Source: Pseudanabaena mucicola FACHB-723 (GTDB lineage: Bacteria > Cyanobacteriota > Cyanobacteriia > Pseudanabaenales > Pseudanabaenaceae). From it: DNA of 64,000 bases. The stretch lies in assembly GCF_014696385.1 (NCBI RefSeq), contig NZ_JACJQB010000019.1, positions 1-64,000 on the forward strand. Reading direction: 5' to 3'. Of the stretch, positions 17,654-26,610 are shown in pieces (the first letter of the stretch is position 1; the number at the start of each line of letters is the position of its first letter). The notes under the pieces were generated by a model. The model ran no database searches and was not told where the DNA came from. It saw only the letters and a program-made list of their open reading frames with translations. The position numbers and the translations under genes were made by a program.

Positions 17654-19212
17654 AAGGTCAAGTTTTTATAGTTGGCGCAGGAATTGGTGGCGCGGAGTTT
17701 TTGACGGTTCGCGCTAGGGATGTCATGGCAAAAGCAGAAGTAATTGTTTGTGATGCGTTAGTCGATCGCAAATTATTAGAGCTTGCCCCACAGGACTGCG
17801 ATCGCATTATTGCTGGTAAACGTGGCGGACAGGAGAGCATCAAGCAAGCCGAGATCAATCAAATGTTGGTGCAGTATTGCTTGCAAGGTAAGCGAGTGGT
17901 TCGGCTCAAAAGTGGTGATCCTTGGATATTTGGGAGATCATTGCCTGAGATACTTGCCTTGCAAGCCGCAGATTGTGCGTGGGAAGTCGTCGCAGGAATT
18001 TCTAGCGCGATCGCCGCACCGATGTTAGCAGGGATTCCGCTTACGGAAGTGGAAGCAAGTTCTTGTTTTGCAGTGATGACTGGGCATAACTTAGAACGCT
18101 TGCCTTGGGAAGCGATCGCAAAAATTCCGACGCTAGTAATTTTGATGGGGACAAATAATCTAGCGGGACTGTTAGCGAAATTGCTAGAGGGCAAATCTGC
18201 GGATACTGCAATCGCAATTGTGCGTTCTTGTGGGCGAGCCGATCAACAGAGTTGGATAGGAACTCTGACAAATATTAAGGGCAAACTACCCGCAAGCTCA
18301 CTCTCGCCTGCGGTGATTATTGTCGGTGAAGTCGTAAAGTTTCATGAGCAGTTGTCGCGCCACAGCGATCAACTGTTAGAAAATTTTGAGCAAAGTGTAG
18401 ATCTTGAAAAGGAAAAATTAGCATTGCAAGGTAAAACGATTTTGGTGACAAGGGCGGCAGGACAAGCTAGCCAATTTACAGAACTGTTGACCAGTCAAGG
18501 GGCAAAGGTAATCGAGATGCCAACTTTAGCGATTGTGCCGCCGACTAGTTGGGAAATGCTTGATCTTGCGATCGCAAATCTAGCTAGTTACGACTGGTTG
18601 ATTTTGACCTCGGCGAATGCTGTGGAGAGTTTTTTTGGACGGTTGCGAGAGTCTGGTCAAGATAGCCGAGCTTTACATGCTTTGAAAGTAGCGGTAGTTG
18701 GGCGCAAAACTGCCGAAGTTTTGGCGAATTATGGAATTTCTCCAGATTTAGTACCACCTGATTTTATTGCTGACTCCTTAGTTGAGGCATTTATAAAGAA
18801 TGGTGAGCAGGTTTTAACTGACAAAAAAATGTTATTTCCGCGTGTGCAGTCGGGCGGACGCGAAATTTTGGTAGAGCAGTTGCAACAGCATGGCGCGATT
18901 GTTGATGCGATTCCAGCCTATGAGTCGGGATGTCCTGAAGTAATCGATCCGATTGCCCTAGCCGCAATTCAAAATCAAAGTTTAGAGGTGATCAGCTTTG
19001 CCAGTTCTAAAACGGTCAGACACTTCTGTACATTGCTCGATCGCGTTACGGATCGCCAAATCTGGAAAACATGGATTAGAAATACCAAGATTGCGTCCAT
19101 TGGCCCCCAAACTTCACAAACCTGTGATGAGCTATTAGGGCGTGTTGATTGTGAGGCTGTGGAATATACCCTAGAGGGGTTAGCCACTGCGATCAGCAAA
19201 GTTTTCTCATAG
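17650..19212 (+). CDS. cobA-hemD: Uroporphyrinogen-III C-methyltransferase / uroporphyrinogen-III synthase fusion
   Basis: One 520-residue protein holding two tetrapyrrole enzymes. Residues 1-240 are SUMT (CobA): GQVFIVGAGIGGAEFLTVRA, VRLKSGDPWIFGR and AGISSAIAAPMLAGIPLT, the SAM-binding motifs for two methylations of uroporphyrinogen III towards sirohaem and cobalamin. From about 260 a HemD domain begins, KTILVTRAAGQASQFTELL, with LTSANAVESFF near 322 and ISFASSKTVRHF near 448. HemD makes uroporphyrinogen III, the substrate of the first domain. The gene is coupled to the upstream Uma2 gene and ends in a hairpin that includes its stop. Confidence 0.92.
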   Translation: MKGQVFIVGAGIGGAEFLTVRARDVMAKAEVIVCDALVDRKLLELAPQDCDRIIAGKRGGQESIKQAEINQMLVQYCLQGKRVVRLKSGDPWIFGRSLPEILALQAADCAWEVVAGISSAIAAPMLAGIPLTEVEASSCFAVMTGHNLERLPWEAIAKIPTLVILMGTNNLAGLLAKLLEGKSADTAIAIVRSCGRADQQSWIGTLTNIKGKLPASSLSPAVIIVGEVVKFHEQLSRHSDQLLENFEQSVDLEKEKLALQGKTILVTRAAGQASQFTELLTSQGAKVIEMPTLAIVPPTSWEMLDLAIANLASYDWLILTSANAVESFFGRLRESGQDSRALHALKVAVVGRKTAEVLANYGISPDLVPPDFIADSLVEAFIKNGEQVLTDKKMLFPRVQSGGREILVEQLQQHGAIVDAIPAYESGCPEVIDPIALAAIQNQSLEVISFASSKTVRHFCTLLDRVTDRQIWKTWIRNTKIASIGPQTSQTCDELLGRVDCEAVEYTLEGLATAISKVFS

Positions 19213-19246
19213 ATTGTTTCTCTGCTGAAGCAGAGAAACAATCTAT
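19209..19246 (+). terminator. cobA-hemD terminator
   Basis: Perfect 18-bp arms (19209-19226 and 19229-19246) around a 2-base loop. The stem starts inside the stop codon at 19210-19212. Confidence 0.8.
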
Positions 19247-19399
19247 GCACTCGGAAAAAGTGCGATTTAAACCTTACAAAAAGTAGCAATTTATCGCTTT
19301 TACTTGTTTTTTTCATACAATGAATTATTAAGCTCTTAAACATGCTAAGAGCCAAATATTTAGCCCATTATCACCTTTCAAATATAGAGGCTTATTTGT

Positions 19400-20281
19400 A
19401 TGGAAATTGCTGCCTATCTCCACGCTGAAGCAACTTGTGAGCTTTTCCAGCAAGGCGAATCAATTGAACAAAACTTAGACTGTCAAATGCTAACTGCGAT
19501 CGCAAGTTCTTCACATCACGCCAAATCAATGCTGTGTATTGGTTTAGCAGCCACTGCGATCACAATCAACACCATACCAAGTGCCGCCTTTGCTTACACC
19601 CCAGAGGTTGCCTCAGTTCAAGAGCTTTTAGTACGTCGGGGTTTCAACCCTGGGGCAATTGATGGCATCCATGGAACAGCGACTACTGATGCCATCATTG
19701 CGGCCCAGATATTTTATGGACTAGAAGCCGATGGTGTATTAGGTGCAGCAACCCTTGCCGCCCTAGAGTCAGATGACTATAAAGCCGATGCTTCCTCTAA
19801 TGCTGACACGGCTACGACCGTCAGCACCGAGAGTTCTAGTGATTGTACTTGCGGCTCAGACTCAGTTGTAAATTTGCAACAACTACTTAGCGATCGCGGT
19901 TTTTATAGTGGTGCAATTGATGGCATTAATGGGCCAATGACCAGAGAAGCCGTCATTTTGGCGCAAAACACCTACGGCATTATCGCTGATGGTGTGGCAG
20001 GTAGTTTGACGATTGCCGCGTTAGAAGCAGATACCAATAGTGCAGCCACAAATAATCCTAGTTATCAAGAAGCTTCCTTCGTCACGACTAGCAGTGAAGC
20101 CCATGATGAGAGAGTCAGAGAAGGACAAATTTTAATGAGTGAGCTAGGCTTTTACGATGGCGAGATTGACGGAATTCAAGGTTCAAAGACCACTGCTGCA
20201 ATCATCGAAGCTCAAGCATTGTATGGATTGCCCATTGATGGAGTGCTAAATAACCAAACTTTAGCCGCATTACAGTCTTAA
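19400..20281 (+). CDS. Peptidoglycan-binding protein with three PG_binding_1 repeats
   Basis: A 293-residue protein, start ATG at 19400. A hydrophobic stretch at about residues 44-66, ending in AAFAYTPEV, looks like a long-leader signal peptide. Three repeats of a peptidoglycan-binding helical fold follow at about 70-125, 155-210 and 235-293. Each has the pattern LL-x-x-RGF-x-x-GAIDGI-x-G-x-x-T-x-x-AI-x-x-AQ-x-x-YG. A Ser/Thr/Ala-rich linker separates the repeats. There is no catalytic domain, so it probably anchors or senses the wall. The unusual 40-residue leader before the hydrophobic segment leaves the true start uncertain. Confidence 0.83.
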   Translation: MEIAAYLHAEATCELFQQGESIEQNLDCQMLTAIASSSHHAKSMLCIGLAATAITINTIPSAAFAYTPEVASVQELLVRRGFNPGAIDGIHGTATTDAIIAAQIFYGLEADGVLGAATLAALESDDYKADASSNADTATTVSTESSSDCTCGSDSVVNLQQLLSDRGFYSGAIDGINGPMTREAVILAQNTYGIIADGVAGSLTIAALEADTNSAATNNPSYQEASFVTTSSEAHDERVREGQILMSELGFYDGEIDGIQGSKTTAAIIEAQALYGLPIDGVLNNQTLAALQS

Positions 20282-20286
20282 AACTG

Positions 20287-20332
20287 CTATAGAAATCAGG
20301 GACTTTCTCGGCATAGTTCCTGATTTCTATAG
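20287..20332. terminator. Hairpin between PG-binding gene and fetB-like gene
   Basis: Perfect 16-bp arms (20287-20302 and 20317-20332) with a 14-base loop, just after the stop at 20281. Confidence 0.75.
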
Positions 20333-20382
20333 ATAATAAGAGCGAACCATGCTTTTATCGCGCCCAATCTCTTGGCTAATCT

Positions 20383-21165
20383 ATGAATACTGTCATTGAT
20401 CTTGATATTCCGAAAATGGCGATCGCAATGGGTATGGTGGCGATTGCAGTTAGTTTTTCGGTTTGGCAAAAACTGGCGATCGCCAAAAATCTGATCATTG
20501 CCACCTTTCGCAGCATCATTCAATTGATTGTGGTGGGCTTTTTATTGGATGCCGTATTTGAGATTAAACAACCAGTCGTAATTTTGTTCATCATTCTCTT
20601 GATGAGTCTGATGGCGGCTCGTGAAGCCAAAAATCGTGTCCGTGAAAAAGTCCCCTATGTGCTGCCAATCATGTGGATATCGGTGATCGTTGGCACGCTT
20701 GCCATTCTCGCCTACACCACATTTTTGGTGGTACAACCGACAACTTGGTACTCACCTCAATATTTAATTCCCCTTGCGGGCATGATTTTAGGAAATTCGA
20801 TGAATGGGGCGGCGATTGCGGCGGAGCGATTCACACAGGATTTAGTTAAGCGTTCGCGAGAAATCGAGACCCATCTATGTTTGGGCGCAACACCACAGCA
20901 AGCGATCGCAAATTACCAAAACGACGCAATTAGGGCGGCGATGATTCCGACAATCAATGTGATGATGGTGGCTGGGGTTGTGTCTTTACCAGGCATGATG
21001 ACAGGACAGATCTTGGGCGGTGTGTCACCATTGCTAGCAGTGCGCTATCAATTGGTAATTTTATTTGCAATTACCACGGCAAATCTAATTACAGCCTTGA
21101 TTCTGACAACTCTAGTCACGAGACAGTTTTTTACGCCTGCACAGCAATTGAAGCTCCATCATTAA
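20383..21165 (+). CDS. fetB: FetB/UPF0014 family ABC transporter permease
   Basis: A 260-residue membrane protein of the UPF0014 family, whose E. coli member FetB works with the ATPase FetA in iron export. About seven hydrophobic segments are visible. The diagnostic part is GMILGNSMNGAAIAAERF near residue 133, then the cytoplasmic stretch ETHLCLGATPQQAIANYQNDAIRAAMIPTINVMMVAGVVSLPGMMTGQILGG. No FetA-like ATPase gene is adjacent, so the partner must be elsewhere. The family call is firm; the iron role is taken from E. coli. Confidence 0.9.
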   Translation: MNTVIDLDIPKMAIAMGMVAIAVSFSVWQKLAIAKNLIIATFRSIIQLIVVGFLLDAVFEIKQPVVILFIILLMSLMAAREAKNRVREKVPYVLPIMWISVIVGTLAILAYTTFLVVQPTTWYSPQYLIPLAGMILGNSMNGAAIAAERFTQDLVKRSREIETHLCLGATPQQAIANYQNDAIRAAMIPTINVMMVAGVVSLPGMMTGQILGGVSPLLAVRYQLVILFAITTANLITALILTTLVTRQFFTPAQQLKLHH

Positions 21166-21174
21166 AACCAGAAA

Positions 21175-21203
21175 AGAGTTGCGGCGCTAAGCGCCGCAAC
21201 TCT
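21175..21203. terminator. fetB terminator hairpin
   Basis: 14-bp arms AGAGTTGCGGCGCT and AGCGCCGCAACTCT at 21175-21188 and 21190-21203, followed by GTTTTGGTTTTGGG. It shares the GCGCTAAGCGC type of core with the hairpin at 34541-34579. Confidence 0.85.
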
Positions 21204-21238
21204 GTTTTGGTTTTGGGTACTTTATTTTACATCTAAAA

Positions 21239-21312
21239 CGGGTTCGACGGGGCTCGAACCCGCAACTTCCGCCGTGACAGGGCGGTGCTCTAACCAATTG
21301 AACTACGAACCC
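21239..21312 (-). tRNA. trnD: tRNA-Asp (GTC)
   Basis: The minus strand reads GGGTTCGTAGTTCAATTGG, then an anticodon loop C-U-G-T-C-A-C with anticodon GTC, then GGGTTCGAGCCCCG for the T arm and CGAACCC for the 3' acceptor arm, with G as discriminator. The arms pair fully and the 74-base length is right. CCA is not encoded. It is divergent from the following protein gene. Confidence 0.96.
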
Positions 21313-21726
21313 AAACTTAGCTTCTTAAATTAGTAAACTTAAAACTTTTGCAGTTGGTTTGCAGCTCGTTTTTTGTTTCTTTATTTAAGCGCTCCTTATT
21401 ATGTAGATTTATCCAGAGCTTGTCAATAGTTTTTGCACATTTTTTTGAAATTTTTTTCTAAAGACAGATCGTAAATCTTGAGATCTTCTCTATACAAGCA
21501 TTACAGATCTGCTCAAGCCCAAAAAGGGAGTGGTTGTACAAAGTGCCATTACTCCCTTTTAGATGTTTTAACTAGACTATGCTCAAGCCACCCCTGAGCA
21601 AATATCGTAAAAAATCAGAAAAAGGCTGAAAAAGTCATTACAACCATGTCACTCCGTGATATCCTTTCACCCATTATTTGCCAGCTAAATTTTTCCATCA
21701 GGATTTAATTGGTGTAGAGGACTCCC
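21313..21726. other. Intergenic region with one hairpin
   Basis: No convincing coding frame here. Arms AAAAGGGAGT (21522-21531) and ACTCCCTTTT (21551-21560) can form a hairpin with a 19-base loop. The words GCTCAAGCC at 21511 and 21579 flank it as direct repeats. This may be a terminator of a small RNA or part of a 5' leader, but nothing else supports an RNA gene. Confidence 0.45.
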
Positions 21727-22353
21727 ATGAATTGCTTGAAGAGCGCAAAGATTGCGATCGCAACCACACTATTAACCCAACTTGCCAGTATTGCCTTGCC
21801 GACAGCATGGCAGATGATGCCATCGGCACAGGCGCTCCCTGGACAAAGACCAAGTCAAGTGTTGGACTGGATTAAAGCGCATCCTGTATTACGCCCCAAA
21901 AGTAATGAACGTTTGCTAGTACGCAAAAGTGATACAGCTTCACGACGGTTTGAATTTCAAGCCAGTGTATTCATCCCTGGCTTTGCGGTAATGCGTGGCG
22001 ATCCCAATAGAATTCGCAGTGAGCAAATTCGTTTTTTTGATATCGTCAATGGGGTCACCAAGTCGCGGCTAGAGGAATCTTTACGCGCTATCTATGGGCC
22101 AGAGATTATGCGCGACTATGCGACTGCCAAACAGGTTTATGCCTATCCAACCAAAGACATGGCTCTGCGATCGCAAAAAAGAAATGCTTCACCAATTTTG
22201 ATGGCTTTGCAGGGGGAATTGCGACAAGGCAAAAAGTACGCCTATTGGGTCGAAATATTACAAAATAATCGCGGCAGCGCCAATTCGGGACAGATTACAG
22301 TGTTTGAACTTGATAATCTGCCGAAACTAGAGGAAGAACTCAGAAAACGCTAA
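21727..22353 (+). CDS. Secreted hypothetical protein
   Basis: A 208-residue protein with an N-terminal signal peptide: basic start MNCLKSAK, hydrophobic stretch IAIATTLLTQLASIALPTAW and an A-Q-A-L-P-G cleavage-like site at about 36. The mature part is soluble, with LDWIKAHPVLRPKSNERLLVRKSD near 45-68 and a basic Arg/Lys-rich sequence throughout. I do not recognise a named family; it looks like a lineage-specific cyanobacterial export product. A very long hairpin ends the transcript and is shared with the convergent ccsA gene. Confidence 0.75.
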   Translation: MNCLKSAKIAIATTLLTQLASIALPTAWQMMPSAQALPGQRPSQVLDWIKAHPVLRPKSNERLLVRKSDTASRRFEFQASVFIPGFAVMRGDPNRIRSEQIRFFDIVNGVTKSRLEESLRAIYGPEIMRDYATAKQVYAYPTKDMALRSQKRNASPILMALQGELRQGKKYAYWVEILQNNRGSANSGQITVFELDNLPKLEEELRKR

Positions 22354-22397
22354 GACCATAAAAAAAGCCTCGCTCAGCGAGGCTTTTTTTATGGTCT
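22353..22397. terminator. Bidirectional terminator, 22-bp arms
   Basis: Perfect arms at 22353-22374 and 22376-22397 (core AAGCCTCGCT / AGCGAGGCTT) flanked by A- and T-runs in both directions. It lies between the convergent genes ending at 22353 and 22408. Confidence 0.92.
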
Positions 22398-22407
22398 TGG
22401 AGAGAGA

Positions 22408-23475
22408 TTAAAGAAACCAACCATAGCTATGTAAGCCCTTACCAAGCAGGTTTACACCAAGATAACAAGTCCATACGACTAACAGCCCCATGCTCGCCAA
22501 AATCGCGGGTTTACGCCCCTGCCAACCTTTGGTGATGCGAGTATGCAAGTAGGCAGCAAATACTAACCAAGTAATTAAAGACCATGTTTCTTTGGGGTCC
22601 CAGCTCCAGTAAGAACCCCATGCTTCGTTTGCCCATACACCACCTGCAATAATCCCAATCGTCAGTAAAGGGAAACCTAAGCCAATTGCTCGATAGCTCA
22701 GATTGTCTAAAGTCTCACCAATGGTGAGACGACGCAGAGATAAAGGCTTAATGTTGGAGTCATTAGTTTTTTGGGCAATTGCCTCAGTGGTCATCGTTGC
22801 CACATTAGCGGTTTGCAAATTATTAGCATTGAAAACACTACCCATACTTTCAACGGCAAAGGCGGCAAATGTTTCTGGGTTGTTATTCTTGGGGCTAGCA
22901 TCATTAACACTACGGAAATTTGTGCCGAAGGAGCTGCCCTGTAGCACCACATCTTGACCACGAGTGACAATTAAAAATGCGATCGCTAAAATACTGCCCG
23001 TCATCAAGGCGGCATAGCTGAGCAACATGACGCTAACATGCATCATCAACCAATTGGACTTGAGAGCAGGGACTAGTGGTTCTGACACCTGCATCCCAGA
23101 GGGCAGGGCAAGAGCGGCAAAGGCAGTGATGCCCATCGCCAGAGGTGATGTAAATGCACCAACTAGACGCTTGGCGGTGTCATTGGCGCTCTTGTTGCCA
23201 ATCCGATCGACCACAATGTGCATGGTGGTAATCCCCCAAGCCAAGAAAAACAGAGATTCGTAAAGATTGCTCAGTGGGAAATAGCCTGCATCAATCCAAC
23301 GCGCTCCCAGTAATGCAGCAATACAAAGATTAGCAATTGCCATACCTGCATTACCTAGCGATCGCAGATAGGGCAATTGAGGAAAGGCGACATGTACCCA
23401 GAAAATGAGCATGGTCGCAAAGAGGACAGCAAATGATGAATTGTCCAGTAAGTTCTGAAGCGCGACGAGTTGCAT
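22408..23475 (-). CDS. ccsA: System II cytochrome c biogenesis protein CcsA (also named CcsB in TIGR03144)
   Basis: Membrane haem-handling subunit of the system II (Ccs) pathway that attaches haem to c-type cytochromes such as cytochrome f and c6. The WWD haem motif [14 protein letters not shown] is at about residues 286-299. Eight or so hydrophobic segments are visible, and conserved histidines lie in [15 protein letters not shown] and [10 protein letters not shown] non-conserved loop of about 70 residues (about 178-250) rich in Asn/Ala separates two halves. Length 355 is close to chloroplast and cyanobacterial CcsA. No ccs1 gene is adjacent. Confidence 0.94.
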   Translation of the reverse strand: MQLVALQNLLDNSSFAVLFATMLIFWVHVAFPQLPYLRSLGNAGMAIANLCIAALLGARWIDAGYFPLSNLYESLFFLAWGITTMHIVVDRIGNKSANDTAKRLVGAFTSPLAMGITAFAALALPSGMQVSEPLVPALKSNWLMMHVSVMLLSYAALMTGSILAIAFLIVTRGQDVVLQGSSFGTNFRSVNDASPKNNNPETFAAFAVESMGSVFNANNLQTANVATMTTEAIAQKTNDSNIKPLSLRRLTIGETLDNLSYRAIGLGFPLLTIGIIAGGVWANEAWGSYWSWDPKETWSLITWLVFAAYLHTRITKGWQGRKPAILASMGLLVVWTCYLGVNLLGKGLHSYGWFL

Positions 23476-23628
23476 TCAGGCAATTCTCCAGCAATATTTA
23501 GGAAGTTTTATGGTTTGGATTTTAAAAATGCATATTCTATGCGTTTTTATTGTAAGCGAAGTTGATAAGCCTTACCATTTGTCACTTAAAGTCCATAAAA
23601 TCCAGCAAAAGAGTCTAAGCTTTTTGAT

Positions 23629-24231
23629 ATGGAAGCATATTTGCAAGTAAGTGAAGTTATTGATTGGCAGCATTCGGAAATCATTAAATGCTCCCAAAAA
23701 ATTATCTTGGGACACAAAACTCCAGAAGCGATCGCCAAAGCTTGCTTTGAATGGGTGCGCGACGAAATCTGTCATAGCTGTGACTATCAGATGAATCCTG
23801 TGACCTGCCGAGCCTCTGATGTTCTGCATCATAAAACTGGCTATTGCTTCGCCAAAAGTCATCTACTAGCCGCTTTGCTACGAGCTAACCAGATTCCCAC
23901 AGGATTTTGCTATCAGCGATTGAGTATTGACGATCAAGGTGCGCCTTATAGTTTGCATGGTTTCAATGCCATCTATTTACCTACAATTGGTTGGTATCGT
24001 GTTGATGCAAGAGGAAACAAAGCAGGAGTCAACGCTAATTTCAACCCATCGTATGAACAACTGGCATATAAAAATCAGCTACCAGAAGAAGCTGATTTTC
24101 CAACAATTTTTGCGGAACCACTACAGATAGTTGTAAGCGCACTGCAAGCACAAACTACATGGGATGATATGCTGCGTAACCTACCAGATATTTCGTTAGA
24201 TTTTGCTAAGAACTATGGGTTGCTGCCCTAA
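23629..24231 (+). CDS. Transglutaminase-like domain protein
   Basis: A 200-residue protein with the papain-like transglutaminase fold. The triad can be read directly: Cys73 in KTGYCFAKSHLLAALLRA, His110 in YSLHGFNAIYLP, and Asp126 in WYRVDARGN. Members act as cysteine proteases or amidases in bacteria, usually of unknown substrate. There is no signal peptide, so it is probably cytoplasmic. The next gene starts 48 bases downstream on the same strand and encodes a hydrolase, so they may be co-transcribed. Confidence 0.88.
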   Translation: MEAYLQVSEVIDWQHSEIIKCSQKIILGHKTPEAIAKACFEWVRDEICHSCDYQMNPVTCRASDVLHHKTGYCFAKSHLLAALLRANQIPTGFCYQRLSIDDQGAPYSLHGFNAIYLPTIGWYRVDARGNKAGVNANFNPSYEQLAYKNQLPEEADFPTIFAEPLQIVVSALQAQTTWDDMLRNLPDISLDFAKNYGLLP

Positions 24232-24278
24232 AGCTGCCATAAATATGGCAATCGCTATACAAATATATAATTTTGCTC

Positions 24279-24908
24279 ATGACCTTAAATTACCGATCGC
24301 TTCCCGCACAATTACCTAATCCCAATGCACTTGGTGCGATCGTTGCACTGCATGGTTGGGGTGCAAACTGTGATGATTTAATTTCGCTTGCGCCACTCGT
24401 GGGACTCCAAAATTATCAATGGATTTGTCCTGAAGCTCCCTTTGACCACCCCATGCCCAATGGCAAAATGTGGTACGACCTCCAAAGTCTGGATACCGAA
24501 GGATTAGCCAAAAGCTGTGAGTTACTCAGTCAATTTCTCGAAGATTTACCTGCACTTACGGGTATTCCCTTAGAAAAGACATTCTTGTTAGGATTCTCGC
24601 AGGGTGGAGCCATGACCCTTGATGTTGGTTTAGGTTTCCCCTTAGCAGGTTTAATTTCGCTGAGCGGCTATTTACATATTGCCGAAGCAGAATTGCAAGA
24701 GTTTGCCAAGGCCGCATTTCCGCCTGTTTTTATCGCCCACGGCACAGAGGACACTGTAGTTCCGATTGGGGCGGCGCGTAATGCTCGACAAGTATTAGAG
24801 AACTTAGGGGCAATCGTGGAATATGCAGAATATGAAATGTCCCACGAGATTCGTCCTGAAACTTGCGATCGCATTCGCACATTTATTCTCGAACATCAAA
24901 TTTCATAA
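24279..24908 (+). CDS. Alpha/beta hydrolase, carboxylesterase/phospholipase family
   Basis: A 209-residue serine hydrolase of the Abhydrolase_2 (YpfH/carboxylesterase) type. The nucleophile elbow is GFSQGGAMT (Ser about residue 110). The oxyanion segment is ALHGWGANCDD, and Asp and His of the triad are in HGTEDTVVPI and MSHEIRPE. The start is taken as ATG 24279; a TTG two codons earlier is possible. It probably acts on short acyl esters. The substrate is unknown. Confidence 0.88.
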   Translation: MTLNYRSLPAQLPNPNALGAIVALHGWGANCDDLISLAPLVGLQNYQWICPEAPFDHPMPNGKMWYDLQSLDTEGLAKSCELLSQFLEDLPALTGIPLEKTFLLGFSQGGAMTLDVGLGFPLAGLISLSGYLHIAEAELQEFAKAAFPPVFIAHGTEDTVVPIGAARNARQVLENLGAIVEYAEYEMSHEIRPETCDRIRTFILEHQIS

Positions 24909-25054
24909 AATCAGAGGTGGTATCGTCTGCGTAGTGGACGATATAAGCTAGTAATTTTTATATCTCTTTTTCTTAAGAATTGCTAGTCAATTTTTGATAT
25001 GACAGTGTATTGTTAATATCAAAATAAAAACTTATATATTTAAGGAGATATTGT

Positions 25055-25153
25055 ATGAATCTTACAGATGCTCAAGTTTTCACAGCATTAGCAGTTGCTT
25101 TGTTCCCAGCAGTAATGGCAGCTCTATTAGGTTCTGCTCTTTCTAATTCCTAG
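25055..25153 (+). CDS. psaM: Photosystem I reaction centre subunit XII
   Basis: A 32-residue single-span protein beginning MNLTDAQVFTALAVAL and containing FPAVMAALLGSAL. It aligns well with PsaM, whose pattern is L-[ST]-D-x-Q-[IV]-x-x-AL-x-x-AL-x-PA-x-x-A. PsaM is a small subunit near the trimer interface of cyanobacterial photosystem I. AAGGAG (25042-25047) is an excellent ribosome-binding site. The C-terminal end, SALSNS, is unlike the common ELYK ending. The downstream gene starts 37 bases later and may share the transcript. Confidence 0.82.
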   Translation: MNLTDAQVFTALAVALFPAVMAALLGSALSNS

Positions 25154-25190
25154 TCCTCATCTATACCTTTTTACAGCCTAGAGGTGGCGA

Positions 25191-25766
25191 ATGGTTGCCA
25201 AACGAGACTTATCTCCACGTTTTTCTCCGCCAGTACAAAAAAAACCTTTGCGATCGCAAAGACAGTACAGGCAAAATGATGTCGTGAGTATCAATTCGCG
25301 CAGCCGTTCCACCTTGGGCAATCAGCAGTCGCCAGCAAACAAGTCGTCTAGCTACAGTGAAGCCGTTGCCCATAGTGTCCAGCATAAGAGAGAACAGTTT
25401 TGTCGCACTAAGGCAATTGAAGCTGTTGTTGTCATTGCCGTAAATGTAGCTTTGTCCTTGGCAGCAGTCATTGCGATCGCCAAGTTACTTCCCTATCAAG
25501 CTTCACAAAAAGATAGTCTCGATGACATTACAACAGAGGTAAATTCCACCGAGAAACGGGTAAATGATTTGCGCGAACAGCTCCCACAAACTCTAAATTC
25601 TGGCAAGTCTCAAGAATTGGCAGTCAGAAAGCAGGGCTGGATTAAAAACAATCAGGTTACGGTCAAGTTGCTCGATCCATCGGAAATTGCGTCACCTAAT
25701 ACTGATGGATTAGCGAATACAACGACAACCGCGCAAAAGCAGCAAAATAATCTTAAAAATCCCTAA
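25191..25766 (+). CDS. Single-span membrane protein, unknown function
   Basis: A 191-residue protein. The first 75 residues are basic and Ser/Gln-rich, with little order expected. One membrane span follows at about 83-103 (AVVVIAVNVALSLAAVIAIAKLL). Then a coiled-coil-like stretch runs from about 108 to 140 (DSLDDITTEVNSTEKRVNDLREQL). The pattern resembles uncharacterised cyanobacterial proteins of the same size, which have an N-terminal cytoplasmic tail and an external coil. It begins 37 bases after psaM. No function can be assigned. Confidence 0.78.
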   Translation: MVAKRDLSPRFSPPVQKKPLRSQRQYRQNDVVSINSRSRSTLGNQQSPANKSSSYSEAVAHSVQHKREQFCRTKAIEAVVVIAVNVALSLAAVIAIAKLLPYQASQKDSLDDITTEVNSTEKRVNDLREQLPQTLNSGKSQELAVRKQGWIKNNQVTVKLLDPSEIASPNTDGLANTTTTAQKQQNNLKNP

Positions 25767-25787
25767 TCTAATCATCATTAGATGAGC

Positions 25788-25820
25788 AAAACAGTTTTAA
25801 CCAAAGGTTAAAGCTGTTTT
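25788..25820. terminator. Hairpin between convergent genes
   Basis: Arms AAAACAGTTTTAACC (25788-25802) and GGTTAAAGCTGTTTT (25806-25820), one mismatch, then GTTTTTATG. It sits between the stops at 25766 and 25825. Confidence 0.85.
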
Positions 25821-25824
25821 GTTT

Positions 25825-26610
25825 TTATGTACTGTGGTGCTTTTCTCGTTCTAATTCGATTAATCTAATTGCCAACAAAATTTCAGCTAACATTCTTTGC
25901 CAAGCATAGTACCAACCTGCCCACCCGTCTAAAATTCCGCCTTTTAAAATTAAGCAATAGAGCAGTATGACAATAGGAGCAATTACTTTCTTCTTACGAA
26001 TGCGATCGCCAATACTTAATTGATTTGAAGATGAGTTCAATAATTTTTTTGATTCAATTTTCATGTAACGATCCTGTGCCCATAACCAACGACTCAAAGG
26101 TTTGCGATCATCGTGATTAATAGAGGATTTGAGGCTGCCAGATTTTCCGTAAACCTTAAGTAATTGAGTATGTCCGTCATCAATATAAACAGATTTATTT
26201 TTACGAAACAGGACTTGACGTGGCGGTAATATTGTTGCTCTTAGAGGTTTGCCAAATACACAATATCTAAAGGGGGCAAAATAACCATCAAGTATTTCCG
26301 AGCTATCAGTTTCGAGCAATGTTTGGATTTCTTGAATTATTTCTTTGGACAATACATAATCTGCATCAAGGGATAGTATCCATGTAGAATCTATTTTTTC
26401 TAGCCCATAATTCCACTGATTTGTATGAGTATCAAAATGACGTTGAAATATTTCTACTTGGGGATAATGATTTAGGATATCAATAGTTTCATCATCACTA
26501 AAGCTATCAATTACAACAATTCTTTTTGCCCAACTTAGCTTCTCTAGAGTACGTCCAATATTAGGGGCTTCATTATAAGTAAGAATTAACGGGGTAATCT
26601 GATCTAGCAT
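25825..26610 (-). CDS. Glycosyltransferase family 2
   Basis: A 261-residue GT2 enzyme of the lipopolysaccharide-core-type glucosyltransferase group. It shows ITPLILTYNEAPNIGRTLEKL at the start, RIVVIDSFSDDETIDIL, and the metal/nucleotide motif WILSLDADYVLS (about residues 88-99). The C-terminal basic helix may touch the membrane. I chose the ATG at 26610; an in-frame start at 26721 would add 37 residues with a hydrophobic stretch not usual in the family. The acceptor is unknown. The gene is monocistronic. Confidence 0.85.
   Translation of the reverse strand: MLDQITPLILTYNEAPNIGRTLEKLSWAKRIVVIDSFSDDETIDILNHYPQVEIFQRHFDTHTNQWNYGLEKIDSTWILSLDADYVLSKEIIQEIQTLLETDSSEILDGYFAPFRYCVFGKPLRATILPPRQVLFRKNKSVYIDDGHTQLLKVYGKSGSLKSSINHDDRKPLSRWLWAQDRYMKIESKKLLNSSSNQLSIGDRIRKKKVIAPIVILLYCLILKGGILDGWAGWYYAWQRMLAEILLAIRLIELEREKHHST

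Noticed and set aside
18975-19355. 126-residue minus-strand frame over the hemD end
   Set aside because: It overlaps the functional HemD domain and a terminator, with no coding signal of its own.
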